The notes under the pieces: generated by a model
The model's input: the letters and a program-made list of their open reading frames with translations, nothing else
The model's database searches: none
What the model was told of the DNA's origin: nothing
Assembly (NCBI GenBank): GCA_017451525.1
Contig: JAFTOD010000004.1
Location: 1-64,000 of the forward strand
Direction of reading: 5' to 3'
DNA: 64,000 bases
Source of the DNA: Paludibacteraceae bacterium
GTDB taxonomy: Bacteria; Bacteroidota; Bacteroidia; Bacteroidales; Paludibacteraceae
Part shown: in pieces, positions 7,635 to 15,869 of the stretch
Numbering within the stretch: position 1 is the first letter of the stretch
Layout of the letters: every line of letters begins with the position of its first letter
Made by a program: the position numbers and the translations under genes

Positions 7635-8911
7635 GCTTGCTTATAAGTGTAGCGATATACTACATACTTATCCATTTCTTTTTTCTTGATAAGGAATTTC
7701 TTTTGTCGGCTTTTTCCGTCTGGTTGTTTACCTTGGTTGAAATCAGTCAGAACATCTCTGAATGTTACACTATTCAACTCAAGAATTGTCATCTTCATAA
7801 ACCGCACACTATTCTTCATACGCTCATGATACGACATATCGTCCTTTTCGTAATTAGGAAGAACCGAACGAATATACTGATTGCGCTCTATAGTCGCTCT
7901 GTATGCAGTTTCTTCGGAATCTTTTATAGTTTCGTGTTCATAAATAACATACCAAAAACGGTCGTGTTTATTGATACACTCTACAAAAGTTTCTTGGTCA
8001 TTACCAGGAGTAGAAGTTTTCTTAATATCACTTGCTTTAAGATCACCATAGAATTGTTCACGCCCAAACCATATATCAAAATCGAAAGCCCCATCCTTGT
8101 GCCCTTTATTGTTAGTCCCCACATATCTCATCAAGTCGAGCACATCATTATCTATGGTGAATTTATTAAATTTGTACTCTAAGAACCAACCAGCCCACTC
8201 TGCTTGTTGCCAATGTCGCCAACTATCTCCGTGCATTTCTTTGATTTTATCAACAGCATACAGCCATTGACCAAAAGAGAAACCGTTATTAAATTTAGCA
8301 AACAAGTCAAAGAGTTCATTATCTCCAGTTTTTGTACCCGCTAAATAATCAGCAAAGTCTTTTGCTCGTACAGAATAGATATGATTGCCATACTGATCCT
8401 CACGATGGAAAACACCATTTCTTACCGCTTGGTAAAGGTCGTTGGTATATACATGTGCAGAAGAATTATGCAAGCCATGTTGCAAATAAGTATCTTTTGC
8501 AAAATCTACGAAAATAACATTATCTTGATAGTGATAAACTCCTACAAAACGAATATCATAATCAATCTTTGCAGCAATGGCTTCATTACAGAACTCTTGC
8601 CAACTGCTTGGCATTTGAATACGCTTTTTGAATATAGGATGAGGATTGCCCAAATAGGATATCGCTTTATGCAAAAGGATATACTTCTTTCCGTTAGTTC
8701 TATAAACAAATAACTTGCGCCCTAAAATCTCTTCTACGGCACAATTTTTCTCTCCTAAATAGTGAGTTAACGCAGCGCGTTGTCGCTTACTAGAACGCAA
8801 TACTTGGTCATGCGCTACCTCCAAACCAAAGTCAGAACGGATTTGTTCGCTTGGTCTATTATGCGATTTATTGTCGCTTAATTTGCTTTTGTCAAAAAAG
8901 AAAAAAAACAT
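7631..8911 (-). CDS. Putative type II restriction endonuclease
   Basis: The 426-residue protein overlaps the C5-methyltransferase start by 4 bp, the usual layout of a type II pair. I do not recognise a named endonuclease family. A plausible PD-(D/E)XK active site is visible at about residues 275-297: FDFDIWFGREQFYGDLKAS, with acidic residues and a D-L-K. The start is extremely Phe-rich (MFFFFF) because of an A-tract on the plus strand, so the exact N-terminus is uncertain. The function rests mainly on gene context. Target sequence cannot be predicted from here. Confidence 0.7.
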   Translation of the reverse strand: MFFFFFDKSKLSDNKSHNRPSEQIRSDFGLEVAHDQVLRSSKRQRAALTHYLGEKNCAVEEILGRKLFVYRTNGKKYILLHKAISYLGNPHPIFKKRIQMPSSWQEFCNEAIAAKIDYDIRFVGVYHYQDNVIFVDFAKDTYLQHGLHNSSAHVYTNDLYQAVRNGVFHREDQYGNHIYSVRAKDFADYLAGTKTGDNELFDLFAKFNNGFSFGQWLYAVDKIKEMHGDSWRHWQQAEWAGWFLEYKFNKFTIDNDVLDLMRYVGTNNKGHKDGAFDFDIWFGREQFYGDLKASDIKKTSTPGNDQETFVECINKHDRFWYVIYEHETIKDSEETAYRATIERNQYIRSVLPNYEKDDMSYHERMKNSVRFMKMTILELNSVTFRDVLTDFNQGKQPDGKSRQKKFLIKKKEMDKYVVYRYTYKQA

Positions 8912-8923
8912 AGTTTTATAGTC

Positions 8924-9211
8924 TTATCTCACATCAAACCACACAGAGGCAATCTCTGCGATTTTATCATTATCGGGTTCTTGGGCAGTACCATCCTCGG
9001 TTGGGCGAAGCACATTCTCAATAGGGAATACATCTGCCATCTTGGTCAGTTTCAGATTTGTTATCACATCAACTGCTACATTCAACTTGCCACAGCGTTT
9101 CCATACTGCTAACACAGGAGCAGTAGCATAGCAATCTGCCTCTTGCAAATAACCATCCACAAACTCATAAATTTGCTCCTCAAGAGCATAAACATCTTGA
9201 ATCCTATCCAT
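8924..9211 (-). CDS. Small acidic protein, first gene of defence operon A
   Basis: The 95-residue product has no motif I recognise. It is acidic with a predicted helical N-terminal half (ALEEQIYEFVDGYLQEA), a middle with TNLKLTKMADVFPI and a C-terminal IAEIASVWFDVR. It ends 12 bp before the restriction endonuclease gene and starts 42 bp from the -7 box of the operator-bearing promoter, so it heads the operon. Small leading genes of restriction-modification operons are often controllers, but no helix-turn-helix is apparent. An accessory subunit or inhibitor are other possibilities. Confidence 0.65.
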   Translation of the reverse strand: MDRIQDVYALEEQIYEFVDGYLQEADCYATAPVLAVWKRCGKLNVAVDVITNLKLTKMADVFPIENVLRPTEDGTAQEPDNDKIAEIASVWFDVR

Positions 9212-9252
9212 AATCGTTGCATTTTTTAGTTAGTAATTTTTGAAATCGACTG

Positions 9253-9288
9253 CAAAATTACTACATCAAACTGCTAAAACTTGTCAGT
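9253..9288 (-). promoter_or_regulatory. Promoter and dyad operator of defence operon A (copy 3)
   Basis: The -7 box TAATTTTG (9260-9253) fits TAnnTTTG. After the same 9-bp gap comes ACTGACAAGTTTTAGCAGT (9288-9270), identical to copy 1. A further 12 bp flanking the dyad also match copy 1, so about 31 bp are conserved between these unrelated genes. Confidence 0.8.
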
Positions 9289-9342
9289 ATCTAGTAAAAT
9301 TTATATCATTCTTCTAAATAACCAGAGATAGACTTTCTTCTT

Positions 9343-10047
9343 TTAAATTATATCCACCTCCACAGCCAAGCAGTCTGCAATTACAAACTTAACTTTATTA
9401 CTATCAGGAGATACACAATAACTGTATCGGTTTTCTTGAACTGTAATCCATTGACTCAAAAAGGAACATGCGTTATTGTTCTCTGAAATAAGCACAAAAT
9501 TATTCAACAAACTACGACTTTCTACTTCAGGCAGTATATCTCCAATATATGGCTTAAAAAATAATTGTTTTTGTACATCAGACATCTCTTGCAATAACCA
9601 CATAGATACATTGTATTGATTATCCCATGAAATTGCATCATTCTCATATGCTAGATGCCCCCAAGCCAATTTATGTATAACTCTTTTGAATCTATCTTTT
9701 TCGTAATCATATATAGTAACTTCCCCGAAATCTCTTATTTGTGAGGCTATACGCTCTTGCAATTTAGGCGAGTGCAAAAAAGTCTTGCGGGTTTTCTCTC
9801 TTTGGATTTTATGAGGATCTACGGTGTTCTCCTTTATACAATCAATAAAACAAGAGACATATTCTTCATCTATAGAGAACTCATAATTGCATTTATGACA
9901 GCAAGGAACGACTGGCATGTTTTGTGGATATGGTTGATTGAGGAAACACCGAGATGGTACATGGTCTTCGGTCTCAGCGAAATCACCACAATATGCACAA
10001 CAATTGTTTAGTCTGTCATCTGCATAATATGTCTTATTCGAATTCAT
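9343..10047 (-). CDS. HNH-endonuclease-like zinc-finger protein
   Basis: The 234-residue protein has an N-terminal zinc-ribbon HNH layout: CAYC (17-20), DHVPS (28-32), then CHKCN (50-54). This spacing is that of HNH nucleases, with His29 the likely catalytic base. The remaining ~180 residues are unfamiliar. It follows the HEPN gene by 79 bp on the same strand and is probably the last gene of operon B, although that gap could hold a promoter. It might supply the HNH activity that the short DUF262 protein lacks; this is inference. Confidence 0.75.
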   Translation of the reverse strand: MNSNKTYYADDRLNNCCAYCGDFAETEDHVPSRCFLNQPYPQNMPVVPCCHKCNYEFSIDEEYVSCFIDCIKENTVDPHKIQREKTRKTFLHSPKLQERIASQIRDFGEVTIYDYEKDRFKRVIHKLAWGHLAYENDAISWDNQYNVSMWLLQEMSDVQKQLFFKPYIGDILPEVESRSLLNNFVLISENNNACSFLSQWITVQENRYSYCVSPDSNKVKFVIADCLAVEVDII

Positions 10048-10126
10048 TGCATTTAAGAGATCTAATTAGAGAATCATACCATTGATGATTATATAATGCC
10101 ATCTATTTTTGTTATATTATAATTTA

Positions 10127-10789
10127 TTATGGTCTCTTGAAATTATGATTAGATAAGTAATCTTGCATTTCATCTATAACTTTATCTAAATATTTTTGTG
10201 TACTCTCTTTGTATTCGAATAGATCTTTAACCGTATATTTCTGCCCTATCTCAACGAAAGAAAACTCACCATGCGCTAAGTGATTTCTATTATCTTTAAT
10301 TGTTTTCAAATCTCTACCATCTGCAATCCTATTGCTTCCGATTTGTTCCATTATTTCTCTGATTTTTTGCGCATCAATATTACCACTTACATGAAAACAA
10401 CGTGCTTCAAATTTTAGAACTTCATCATTTAAAATTTTATCAATGATAGATAATACTTTGTCATTGTTGAAAGAATTCAGTTCTTGTTTAATCCACATTT
10501 TCCTCAATTTATCAGATAGCTGCTTATAGGTAATTGAAGATGCATGAATAGTATTTAGAATAGCCATTATTGAATTTTGGATAGTAGCTTCTATCAAATT
10601 GTATAGCAATAAGAAACCATGAGCTTTTAACATAGTTGAAAGTGTTACATCTATTTCTCGTTCTTCTATATTACCAAGAATATCAATACTTTTAATATAA
10701 CATCTTCCATTATCAACTATCCGTAATGTATTAAAATACAAATCTACTTCACGAAGTCTATTTTTATAATTTTCTCTTGTATTATTCAT
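10127..10789 (-). CDS. HEPN-domain protein (MAE_28990/MAE_18760-like)
   Basis: The 220-residue helical protein carries the HEPN Rx4H active-site motif as RNHLAH (about residues 168-173), near the end as in the MAE_28990 family. HEPN proteins of this type are predicted RNases or toxin-like effectors in defence systems. The gene overlaps the DUF262 gene by 8 bp, so the two proteins are probably made together and interact. DUF262 with a MAE_28990-type HEPN is a recurring pairing in surveys of HEPN families. Confidence 0.82.
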   Translation of the reverse strand: MNNTRENYKNRLREVDLYFNTLRIVDNGRCYIKSIDILGNIEEREIDVTLSTMLKAHGFLLLYNLIEATIQNSIMAILNTIHASSITYKQLSDKLRKMWIKQELNSFNNDKVLSIIDKILNDEVLKFEARCFHVSGNIDAQKIREIMEQIGSNRIADGRDLKTIKDNRNHLAHGEFSFVEIGQKYTVKDLFEYKESTQKYLDKVIDEMQDYLSNHNFKRP

Positions 10790-11846
10790 TATAGTGTAAG
10801 TTTTCTACTAGGCCCAACAAGCAATCTCGTACAAATTCTATACGTGCTCTTAATTTCCCTTGGTTATTACTTGCATCAGATGTCGTGTGAATTTTAAACT
10901 CCTCGGATTCAATCCACGAAAAATCTGTGGGTTGTAATTGAGGATTTTGTTTTAAAGCTAACAAGATACCAACAGAAAGAGCCTCGAATCGAACCCTAGG
11001 AGTTGCCTTATCACGTCCTTTTCGAGCAAAATACGGAGGTTCTAAATATTCTTTAGCAAAATTTAGAACCATATCAAAATCATTTTTTAATGCTTCTTTA
11101 TCAAAGCCTTTGTTTTGTGCTTTAAGATATTTATCTAAAAATGGTGCAACATCATGGACAAATTCTTGATAGGAATTAGAATATGCAAAAAAACGCAAAG
11201 CTAATTCTTCATACTCTCCTCTATTAGCTTTACTCTCAGGAATAGGACAAACTTCCCTGAATAGTGGCAACCTAGAACATTCAATAATAAAATCATAAAA
11301 AGGTCCTTGATATGCACCTTTTCTGATTTCACTAGATTTTAATTGATTGGCACTAGTATTAACCCTATTAAATATGTCTGCACGAATATCAGGTGTGGCT
11401 TTTTCGGTCACAACATGAAATCTAAAATCTCTTAATAAAAATTTATTTCGTCTTGATTCTGGTAAATCAGAAAAAATAGTGCCATTTAGCTCGGTTAATT
11501 TTTGCAAACCAGACAATTTTAAATTACCATTACAATATTCTACTAGTGTTCGAATACGTTGAGAACCATCAATAATCTCCAACTCAGCCTCTTCCCCAGA
11601 CATAGAAACCAAAAAAGGCATAATAGGAACGCCTAAAAAAACCGACTCTATAAATCGTGATTTTTCTAATACTTTCCAAACAAAATTTCTTTGGTAATGA
11701 GGAACAAAAATTTGCTCTTTCTCATATTTGGCAATAATTACTTCAACGGGATACTCTTTCGTGTCATACACATAGGGTACACTCTCTTGTCGGATTTGCT
11801 CTTCTATTGAATAGATTTGCTCTTCAGTTAAATGTTTTCTTCTCAT
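10782..11846 (-). CDS. DUF262 (GmrSD N-domain-like) protein
   Basis: The 354-residue protein has the DUF262 signatures: VPHYQRNFVW (48-57) and IIDGSQRIRTL (91-101). The latter is the ParB/sulfiredoxin-like nucleotide-binding site, DGQQR in GmrS. In GmrSD, DUF262 is fused to a DUF1524 HNH domain that cuts modified DNA; here no DUF1524 motif is visible and the protein ends soon after residue 350. It overlaps the methyltransferase gene by 4 bp (ATGA at 11846-11843) and the HEPN gene by 8 bp. A nucleotide-driven sensor or switch controlling the HEPN effector is a reasonable inference. Confidence 0.85.
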   Translation of the reverse strand: MRRKHLTEEQIYSIEEQIRQESVPYVYDTKEYPVEVIIAKYEKEQIFVPHYQRNFVWKVLEKSRFIESVFLGVPIMPFLVSMSGEEAELEIIDGSQRIRTLVEYCNGNLKLSGLQKLTELNGTIFSDLPESRRNKFLLRDFRFHVVTEKATPDIRADIFNRVNTSANQLKSSEIRKGAYQGPFYDFIIECSRLPLFREVCPIPESKANRGEYEELALRFFAYSNSYQEFVHDVAPFLDKYLKAQNKGFDKEALKNDFDMVLNFAKEYLEPPYFARKGRDKATPRVRFEALSVGILLALKQNPQLQPTDFSWIESEEFKIHTTSDASNNQGKLRARIEFVRDCLLGLVENLHYNE

Positions 11847-12919
11847 ATTTCTTTGTCAAAATTTACTATATGATTTATGATACTCATTGCTAAAATCTCA
11901 CCTAATTTTGGAGGGACAGCATTTCCTATATATCTTGAAGCTTTAGTAATTGATACTTGCTGTTCATCTGGAAAAAACTTATATGATTGCGGAAATGTTT
12001 GGATTAAAGCAGCTTCTCTTGCTGAAATTGCTCTATGTTGTTCAGGATGACCAAATCTTCCATTGCCCAATCCTGTACATTGAGTTGTCATTGTTGGAGC
12101 TGGTTTATCCCATTCCATACGTCCATATACACTACCATATGTTTTTCCACCTACTTTTTTGTGACAGGCAAGCACTAATTCATCTGGCCAATCATGCCAA
12201 CTTCCGCCGTATGGAGTTGCCTGAATACGACGCATGTTAATTGGAGTCAAAGCAATAGCCCTATGTAGAGAATCCGATGGATCTGAGGCCCCTGATAATA
12301 ATGAGGGTAAATGTCCAATAGTTTCTCTAACGGTTACATAGTTTTCTTTATCATGAGTAGGCGGTATAATGGTGATTTGCCCTAGTTTTGAGGCAACTAA
12401 AACAATCCTTCTTCGGGTCTGAGGTATTCCATAATCTGGACAAAATATCTTTTGTACATCAACAAAATACCCAAGAGACTTCAACTCGTCGACAAAATCT
12501 TGAAGTACTGGCTTTAGTTTAAAATTTATAATTTGTGTCACATTCTCCATTGTTACAATATCCGGCTGTACCTCTCTAACTAACCGCCCAAATTCATATA
12601 ATAAATCATATTTTTCTGAATCTTTTTCTTTATTCTTGAAGGCATAAGAAGAGAACGGTTGACATGGAGCGCAACCTGCTAAAACCTTAATAACATTTTT
12701 CTTTTGAGAATACAATTTATTTATCTCGTCTCCCGAGATAGTTTTCACATCTCTATAGTAAAATTTGCCACCTGTATTTGTTTCATAGGCATATTGGCAA
12801 GTATAGTCTAAATCAAAACCTGCAAGAATTTTCATGCCTTGGCATTTAAGTCCATAACTTAACCCCCCTATGCCACAAAATAGGTCAACAACTTCATATG
12901 TTATTTTTCTTTTTGCCAT
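11843..12919 (-). CDS. DNA (cytosine-5) methyltransferase of operon B
   Basis: From ATG 12919 the protein has 358 residues with C5-methyltransferase motifs: VVDLFCGIGGLSYG (10-23), catalytic Cys86 in GCAPCQPFS, ENV (125-127), QTRRRIVLVAS, and the final YIGNAVPPKLGE. It is the length of a minimal enzyme. An upstream ATG at 12961 is excluded because the promoter's -7 box lies at 12946-12939, between the two. It is the first gene of operon B and belongs to a different subgroup from the enzyme at 5961-7634 (no C-terminal extension, different target region). With no endonuclease partner of standard type, it may mark self DNA for the DUF262/HEPN/HNH proteins. Confidence 0.92.
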   Translation of the reverse strand: MAKRKITYEVVDLFCGIGGLSYGLKCQGMKILAGFDLDYTCQYAYETNTGGKFYYRDVKTISGDEINKLYSQKKNVIKVLAGCAPCQPFSSYAFKNKEKDSEKYDLLYEFGRLVREVQPDIVTMENVTQIINFKLKPVLQDFVDELKSLGYFVDVQKIFCPDYGIPQTRRRIVLVASKLGQITIIPPTHDKENYVTVRETIGHLPSLLSGASDPSDSLHRAIALTPINMRRIQATPYGGSWHDWPDELVLACHKKVGGKTYGSVYGRMEWDKPAPTMTTQCTGLGNGRFGHPEQHRAISAREAALIQTFPQSYKFFPDEQQVSITKASRYIGNAVPPKLGEILAMSIINHIVNFDKEI

Positions 12920-12938
12920 AAAGATACAATTTAACGCG

Positions 12939-12970
12939 CAAAGATACAACTTTTTTTGCATATATGCAAA
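12939..12970 (-). promoter_or_regulatory. Promoter of defence operon B
   Basis: TATCTTTG (12946-12939) is preceded by TTTG (12970-12967) with a 20-bp spacer on the minus strand. The untranslated leader would be only about 13 nt. No copy of the dyad operator is present, so operon B is regulated separately from operon A. Confidence 0.8.
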
Positions 12971-13094
12971 TAATACCGTTATTTTTCTAAAAAAATGGCG
13001 GTGTTATTGGTGTTGGCTGCGCCGAGGTTGTGTGCGCGGAGCGCAGGTGGTGTCACGTAGTGAGGGTGTGCGCCTTTGGCGGGTGGAGGGGGAT

Positions 13095-13246
13095 GCTCGG
13101 CGAATTAGCGCCGAGCACTAGAATGCCAATGGTGCTACAAAGATACTCAGCATGCATGCTGAAAAGTAAAATGAATAAATGAGAATACCCGACTACAAGT
13201 CGGGACAATGGAAGAATATTTGTACAAAGTGCCGCATAAGATGCGG
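13095..13246 (+). repeat. Dispersed hairpin array, copy A
   Basis: Four hairpins in order: GCTCGGCG/CGCCGAGC (13095-13116), the palindrome TCAGCATGCATGCTGA (13147-13162), CCCGACT/AGTCGGG (13188-13204) and CCGCAT/ATGCGG (13232-13246). Linkers such as AATGGAAGAATATTT and ATAATGGACAAAGAAA recur in copy B. The reverse complement of 29146-29335 has closely related hairpins in the same general order, so this is a multi-copy element. Confidence 0.8.
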
Positions 13247-13269
13247 GGATAATGGACAAAGAAATATTT

Positions 13270-13312
13270 AGATCGGCTGCGCCTGTAGATCGCTCGCTGT
13301 GCTCGCTGGAGT
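13270..13312 (+). repeat. GATC..CTGTAG short hairpin element
   Basis: GATCGGCTGCGCCTGTAG is followed directly by ATCGCTCGCTGTGCTCGCTG. Each unit is a short GC hairpin bracketed by GATC and TGTAG-like ends. Three more units in this orientation and some inverted ones lie at 18905-19040. Confidence 0.6.
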
Positions 13313-13499
13313 TGGGAGAACGGGCTGACGCCTTAGGAGAGGGGAGGGGATATGTCAAAATGGCAGGTGGGGAGGGGATTGGGAGGTTTGGCAAGGTTTT
13401 TGATAATGATGAGTTGTGAAGTGAGAAATATGCAAATTTGCTCGGCAAGTAATCGTTTGAGCAAAGGCGAAATAAGAATTAACAAAATAAAATATATTT

Positions 13500-15584
13500 A
13501 TGAGCAAGAAAGGAAATATCGGGGTAACATCAGATAATATCTTCCCCGTCATCAAGAAATTTTTGTATTCTGACCACGAGATTTTTCTCCGTGAGTTGAT
13601 TAGTAATGCGGTAGATGCTACCCAAAAACTGAAAACCCTCGCCTCTGTAGGCGAAGCCAAAGGCGAGTTGGGCGACACACGTGTGCGCGTACTTATTGAT
13701 AAAAAGAAAAAGACCCTCACCGTACAAGACCACGGTATCGGTATGACCGCTGAGGAGGTGGATAAGTATATCAACCAAATCGCTTTCTCTGGTGCAGAAG
13801 AGTTTGTGAATAAATACAAAGACAAAGCCGAAGCCATTATTGGTCACTTCGGTTTGGGCTTCTACTCTGCCTTCATGGTAGCAGACAAAGTGGAGATCTT
13901 CTCCCTCTCGTACCAAGAGGACGCAAAAGCCGTTCACTGGTCATGCGATGGTTCGCCTGAGTACACAATGGAAGATACCATCAAGTCAGAGCGCGGAACA
14001 GATATTGTATTGCATATCAACGACGAATACGCTCAGTATCTGGAAGATGCAACCGTAGAGGGATTGCTCACCAAGTACTGCAAGTTCCTGCCTGTAGAGA
14101 TTGCTTTCGGCAAGAAAAAAGAGTGGAAGGACGGCAAGCAAGTGGAGACCGATGAGGATAATATCATCAACGATGTTAATCCTGCTTGGACACGTAAACC
14201 AGCAGACCTGACCGATGAGGATTACAAGAAGTTCTATCACCAACTCTATCCTCATCAAATGGATGAGCCACTCTTCCATATCCACCTCAACGTGGATTAC
14301 CCATTCAACTTGACGGGTATCCTCTACTTCCCACGTATCAAGAATAATATTGATATTCAGCGCAATAAGATTCAGCTCTATTGCAACCAAGTGTTCGTGA
14401 CCGATGAGGTAGAGAATATTGTGCCACAATACTTGACATTGCTTCATGGTGTAATCGACTCGCCAGATATTCCGCTGAATGTGAGCCGTTCGTACTTGCA
14501 AAGCGACAATAATGTAAAGAAGATCTCTAGCCATATCACCAAGAAGGTGGCTGACAAATTGGCAGAGATATTCAAGAACGACCGCGAGGACTTTGAGAAA
14601 AAGTGGGACGACATCAAGCTCTTCATCCAATACGGTATGCTCAGCGATGATAAGTTCTACGACCGTGCTGTGGGCTTTGCGTTGCTCAAGAATATCGACA
14701 GCAAGTACTTCACTTTCGAGGAGTACAAGGCACAAGTCAAAGACGCTCAAACCGACAAGAATGGCGACCTCATCATGCTGTATGCACAAGATGCTGATGC
14801 CAGCTACGCCTATATCCAACGCGCCAAGGAGAAGGGCTATGACGTACTCCTTATGGACGGCGAACTGGATGTACACGCTATGTCGCAATTCGAGCAAAAG
14901 AGCTATGGCGATGGCAGCGACGACAAGAAGCAGATGATTCGTTTCGTGCGCGTGGACTCTGACGTGATAGAGAACATCATCCAAAAAGAGGATAAAGCCC
15001 AAGTGGAACTGACAGCCAATGAAGAAGATGCATTGCGCTACAGTTTCGAATCTCAGTTGCCTAAAACCGATAAAACCCGCTATGATGTAAGTTTGGAAGC
15101 CGTGTCAGCAGATGCACTTCCTGTTTTCCTCACTCAAAACGAGTTCATGCGCCGTATGAAAGAGATGTCGGCTCATCAACAGGGTATGTCGTTCTATGGC
15201 AATATGCCTGACCAATACAATTTGGTCATCAATACTGCTAACGACAAGGTGAAAGCCCTCCTCGCAGAGATTACCGACGCATGCGCCGAAGGTACTGCCC
15301 CTATCGTAGAGCAGATTGCGGTTAAGCAAGCCGAGGAGAAGACCCTGCAAGAGGCACAGAAGGGCAAGAAAGATGCCGACCTCACGCAAGAGGAGAAGGA
15401 CGCTGTGACCAACGTGACCAAGGAGTTGGCTGCGCTCAAGCAACAACTCAAGGAGCAATACAGTACCTACGCTGCAAGCAGCGACAAACTTCACCAATTG
15501 ATTGACATCGCCATGTTGGCTGCAGGTCAATTGAAGGGCGAGGCACTGGCTAAGTTTGTCAATCGCTCCGTGGAACTGCTATAA
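13500..15584 (+). CDS. htpG: Molecular chaperone HtpG (Hsp90)
   Basis: The 694-residue protein is full-length bacterial Hsp90. The N-terminal GHKL ATPase domain shows ELISNAVDA (about 34-42), DHGIGM (about 80-85) and GHFGLGFYSAFMV (about 119-131). The middle domain has the catalytic-loop region SPDIPLNVSRSYLQ, and the C-terminal dimerisation part is Lys/Glu-rich (about 600-640). It is a cytosolic ATP-dependent dimer that helps clients fold under stress. It is transcribed alone, with a strong terminator 24 bp after the stop. Confidence 0.97.
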   Translation: MSKKGNIGVTSDNIFPVIKKFLYSDHEIFLRELISNAVDATQKLKTLASVGEAKGELGDTRVRVLIDKKKKTLTVQDHGIGMTAEEVDKYINQIAFSGAEEFVNKYKDKAEAIIGHFGLGFYSAFMVADKVEIFSLSYQEDAKAVHWSCDGSPEYTMEDTIKSERGTDIVLHINDEYAQYLEDATVEGLLTKYCKFLPVEIAFGKKKEWKDGKQVETDEDNIINDVNPAWTRKPADLTDEDYKKFYHQLYPHQMDEPLFHIHLNVDYPFNLTGILYFPRIKNNIDIQRNKIQLYCNQVFVTDEVENIVPQYLTLLHGVIDSPDIPLNVSRSYLQSDNNVKKISSHITKKVADKLAEIFKNDREDFEKKWDDIKLFIQYGMLSDDKFYDRAVGFALLKNIDSKYFTFEEYKAQVKDAQTDKNGDLIMLYAQDADASYAYIQRAKEKGYDVLLMDGELDVHAMSQFEQKSYGDGSDDKKQMIRFVRVDSDVIENIIQKEDKAQVELTANEEDALRYSFESQLPKTDKTRYDVSLEAVSADALPVFLTQNEFMRRMKEMSAHQQGMSFYGNMPDQYNLVINTANDKVKALLAEITDACAEGTAPIVEQIAVKQAEEKTLQEAQKGKKDADLTQEEKDAVTNVTKELAALKQQLKEQYSTYAASSDKLHQLIDIAMLAAGQLKGEALAKFVNRSVELL

Positions 15585-15607
15585 GATATTGATTGCAGCA
15601 ATAATCG

Positions 15608-15641
15608 ATCCCCGATGAAGTTGATTCATTGGGGATTTTTT
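15608..15641 (+). terminator. Intrinsic terminator of htpG
   Basis: ATCCCCGATGAA pairs with TTCATTGGGGAT (one mismatch) around a 5-6-nt loop, followed by TTTTTT. Confidence 0.85.
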
Positions 15642-15695
15642 GTGCGCATATTTTGTAACGTGGAAACTACAAAAGTGTTAAAGTTTCCTAAAATA

Positions 15696-15727
15696 TTTGG
15701 TTGTTTTAGATAAAAGTAGTATCTTTG
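15696..15727 (+). promoter_or_regulatory. Promoter of the efflux operon
   Basis: TTTG (15696-15699) and TATCTTTG (15720-15727) are separated by 20 bp. The transcript would begin near 15733, leaving a leader of about 135 nt that contains five 11-bp repeats. Confidence 0.8.
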
Positions 15728-15793
15728 CACACTTTTTGCGGGAAGAGGAGTGCTTTGTACTGGGTTGTTCCCTGCTTAAAGGCAGCATTATCT

Positions 15794-15848
15794 TACGTTT
15801 ATCCTACGTATATGTTACGTATATCCTACGTATATGGTACGTAATTGA
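15794..15848. repeat. Five 11-bp TACGTA repeats in the tetR leader
   Basis: TACGTA or TACGTT starts at 15794, 15805, 15816, 15827 and 15838, an exact 11-bp period. The unit is close to CCTACGTATAT. Copies therefore lie on nearly the same face of the helix. They could be binding sites for the TetR protein encoded next, or part of a dispersed repeat family. Confidence 0.8.
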
Positions 15849-15869
15849 TAAGGGAATATAAAAGAATAG

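Larger units (their letters stand above)
12971..13499. other. Hairpin-rich intergenic region upstream of htpG
   Basis: No gene is supported in these 529 bp. From about 13016 to 13087 several short palindromes follow each other (GGCTGCGCC, GCGCGGAGCGC, TCACGTAGTGA, CGCCTTTGGCG), separated by GGTG-like linkers. Then comes hairpin array A (13095-13246), a GATC..CTGTAG element (13270-13312) and an A/T-rich htpG leader. I find no clear TAnnTTTG promoter for htpG; heat-shock control by another sigma factor is possible. Confidence 0.6.

Noticed and set aside
12961-12961. Upstream ATG as start of the operon B methyltransferase
   Set aside because: The promoter's -7 box lies between this ATG and the one at 12919, so the longer form could not be transcribed from it, and the extra residues are not family-typical.
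13986-15002. Long antisense frame (338 aa) inside htpG
   Set aside because: It is a reverse-strand shadow of a highly conserved gene; the codon bias of htpG keeps the antisense frame open. The same applies to other long antisense frames in the RND, GntP and pgk genes.
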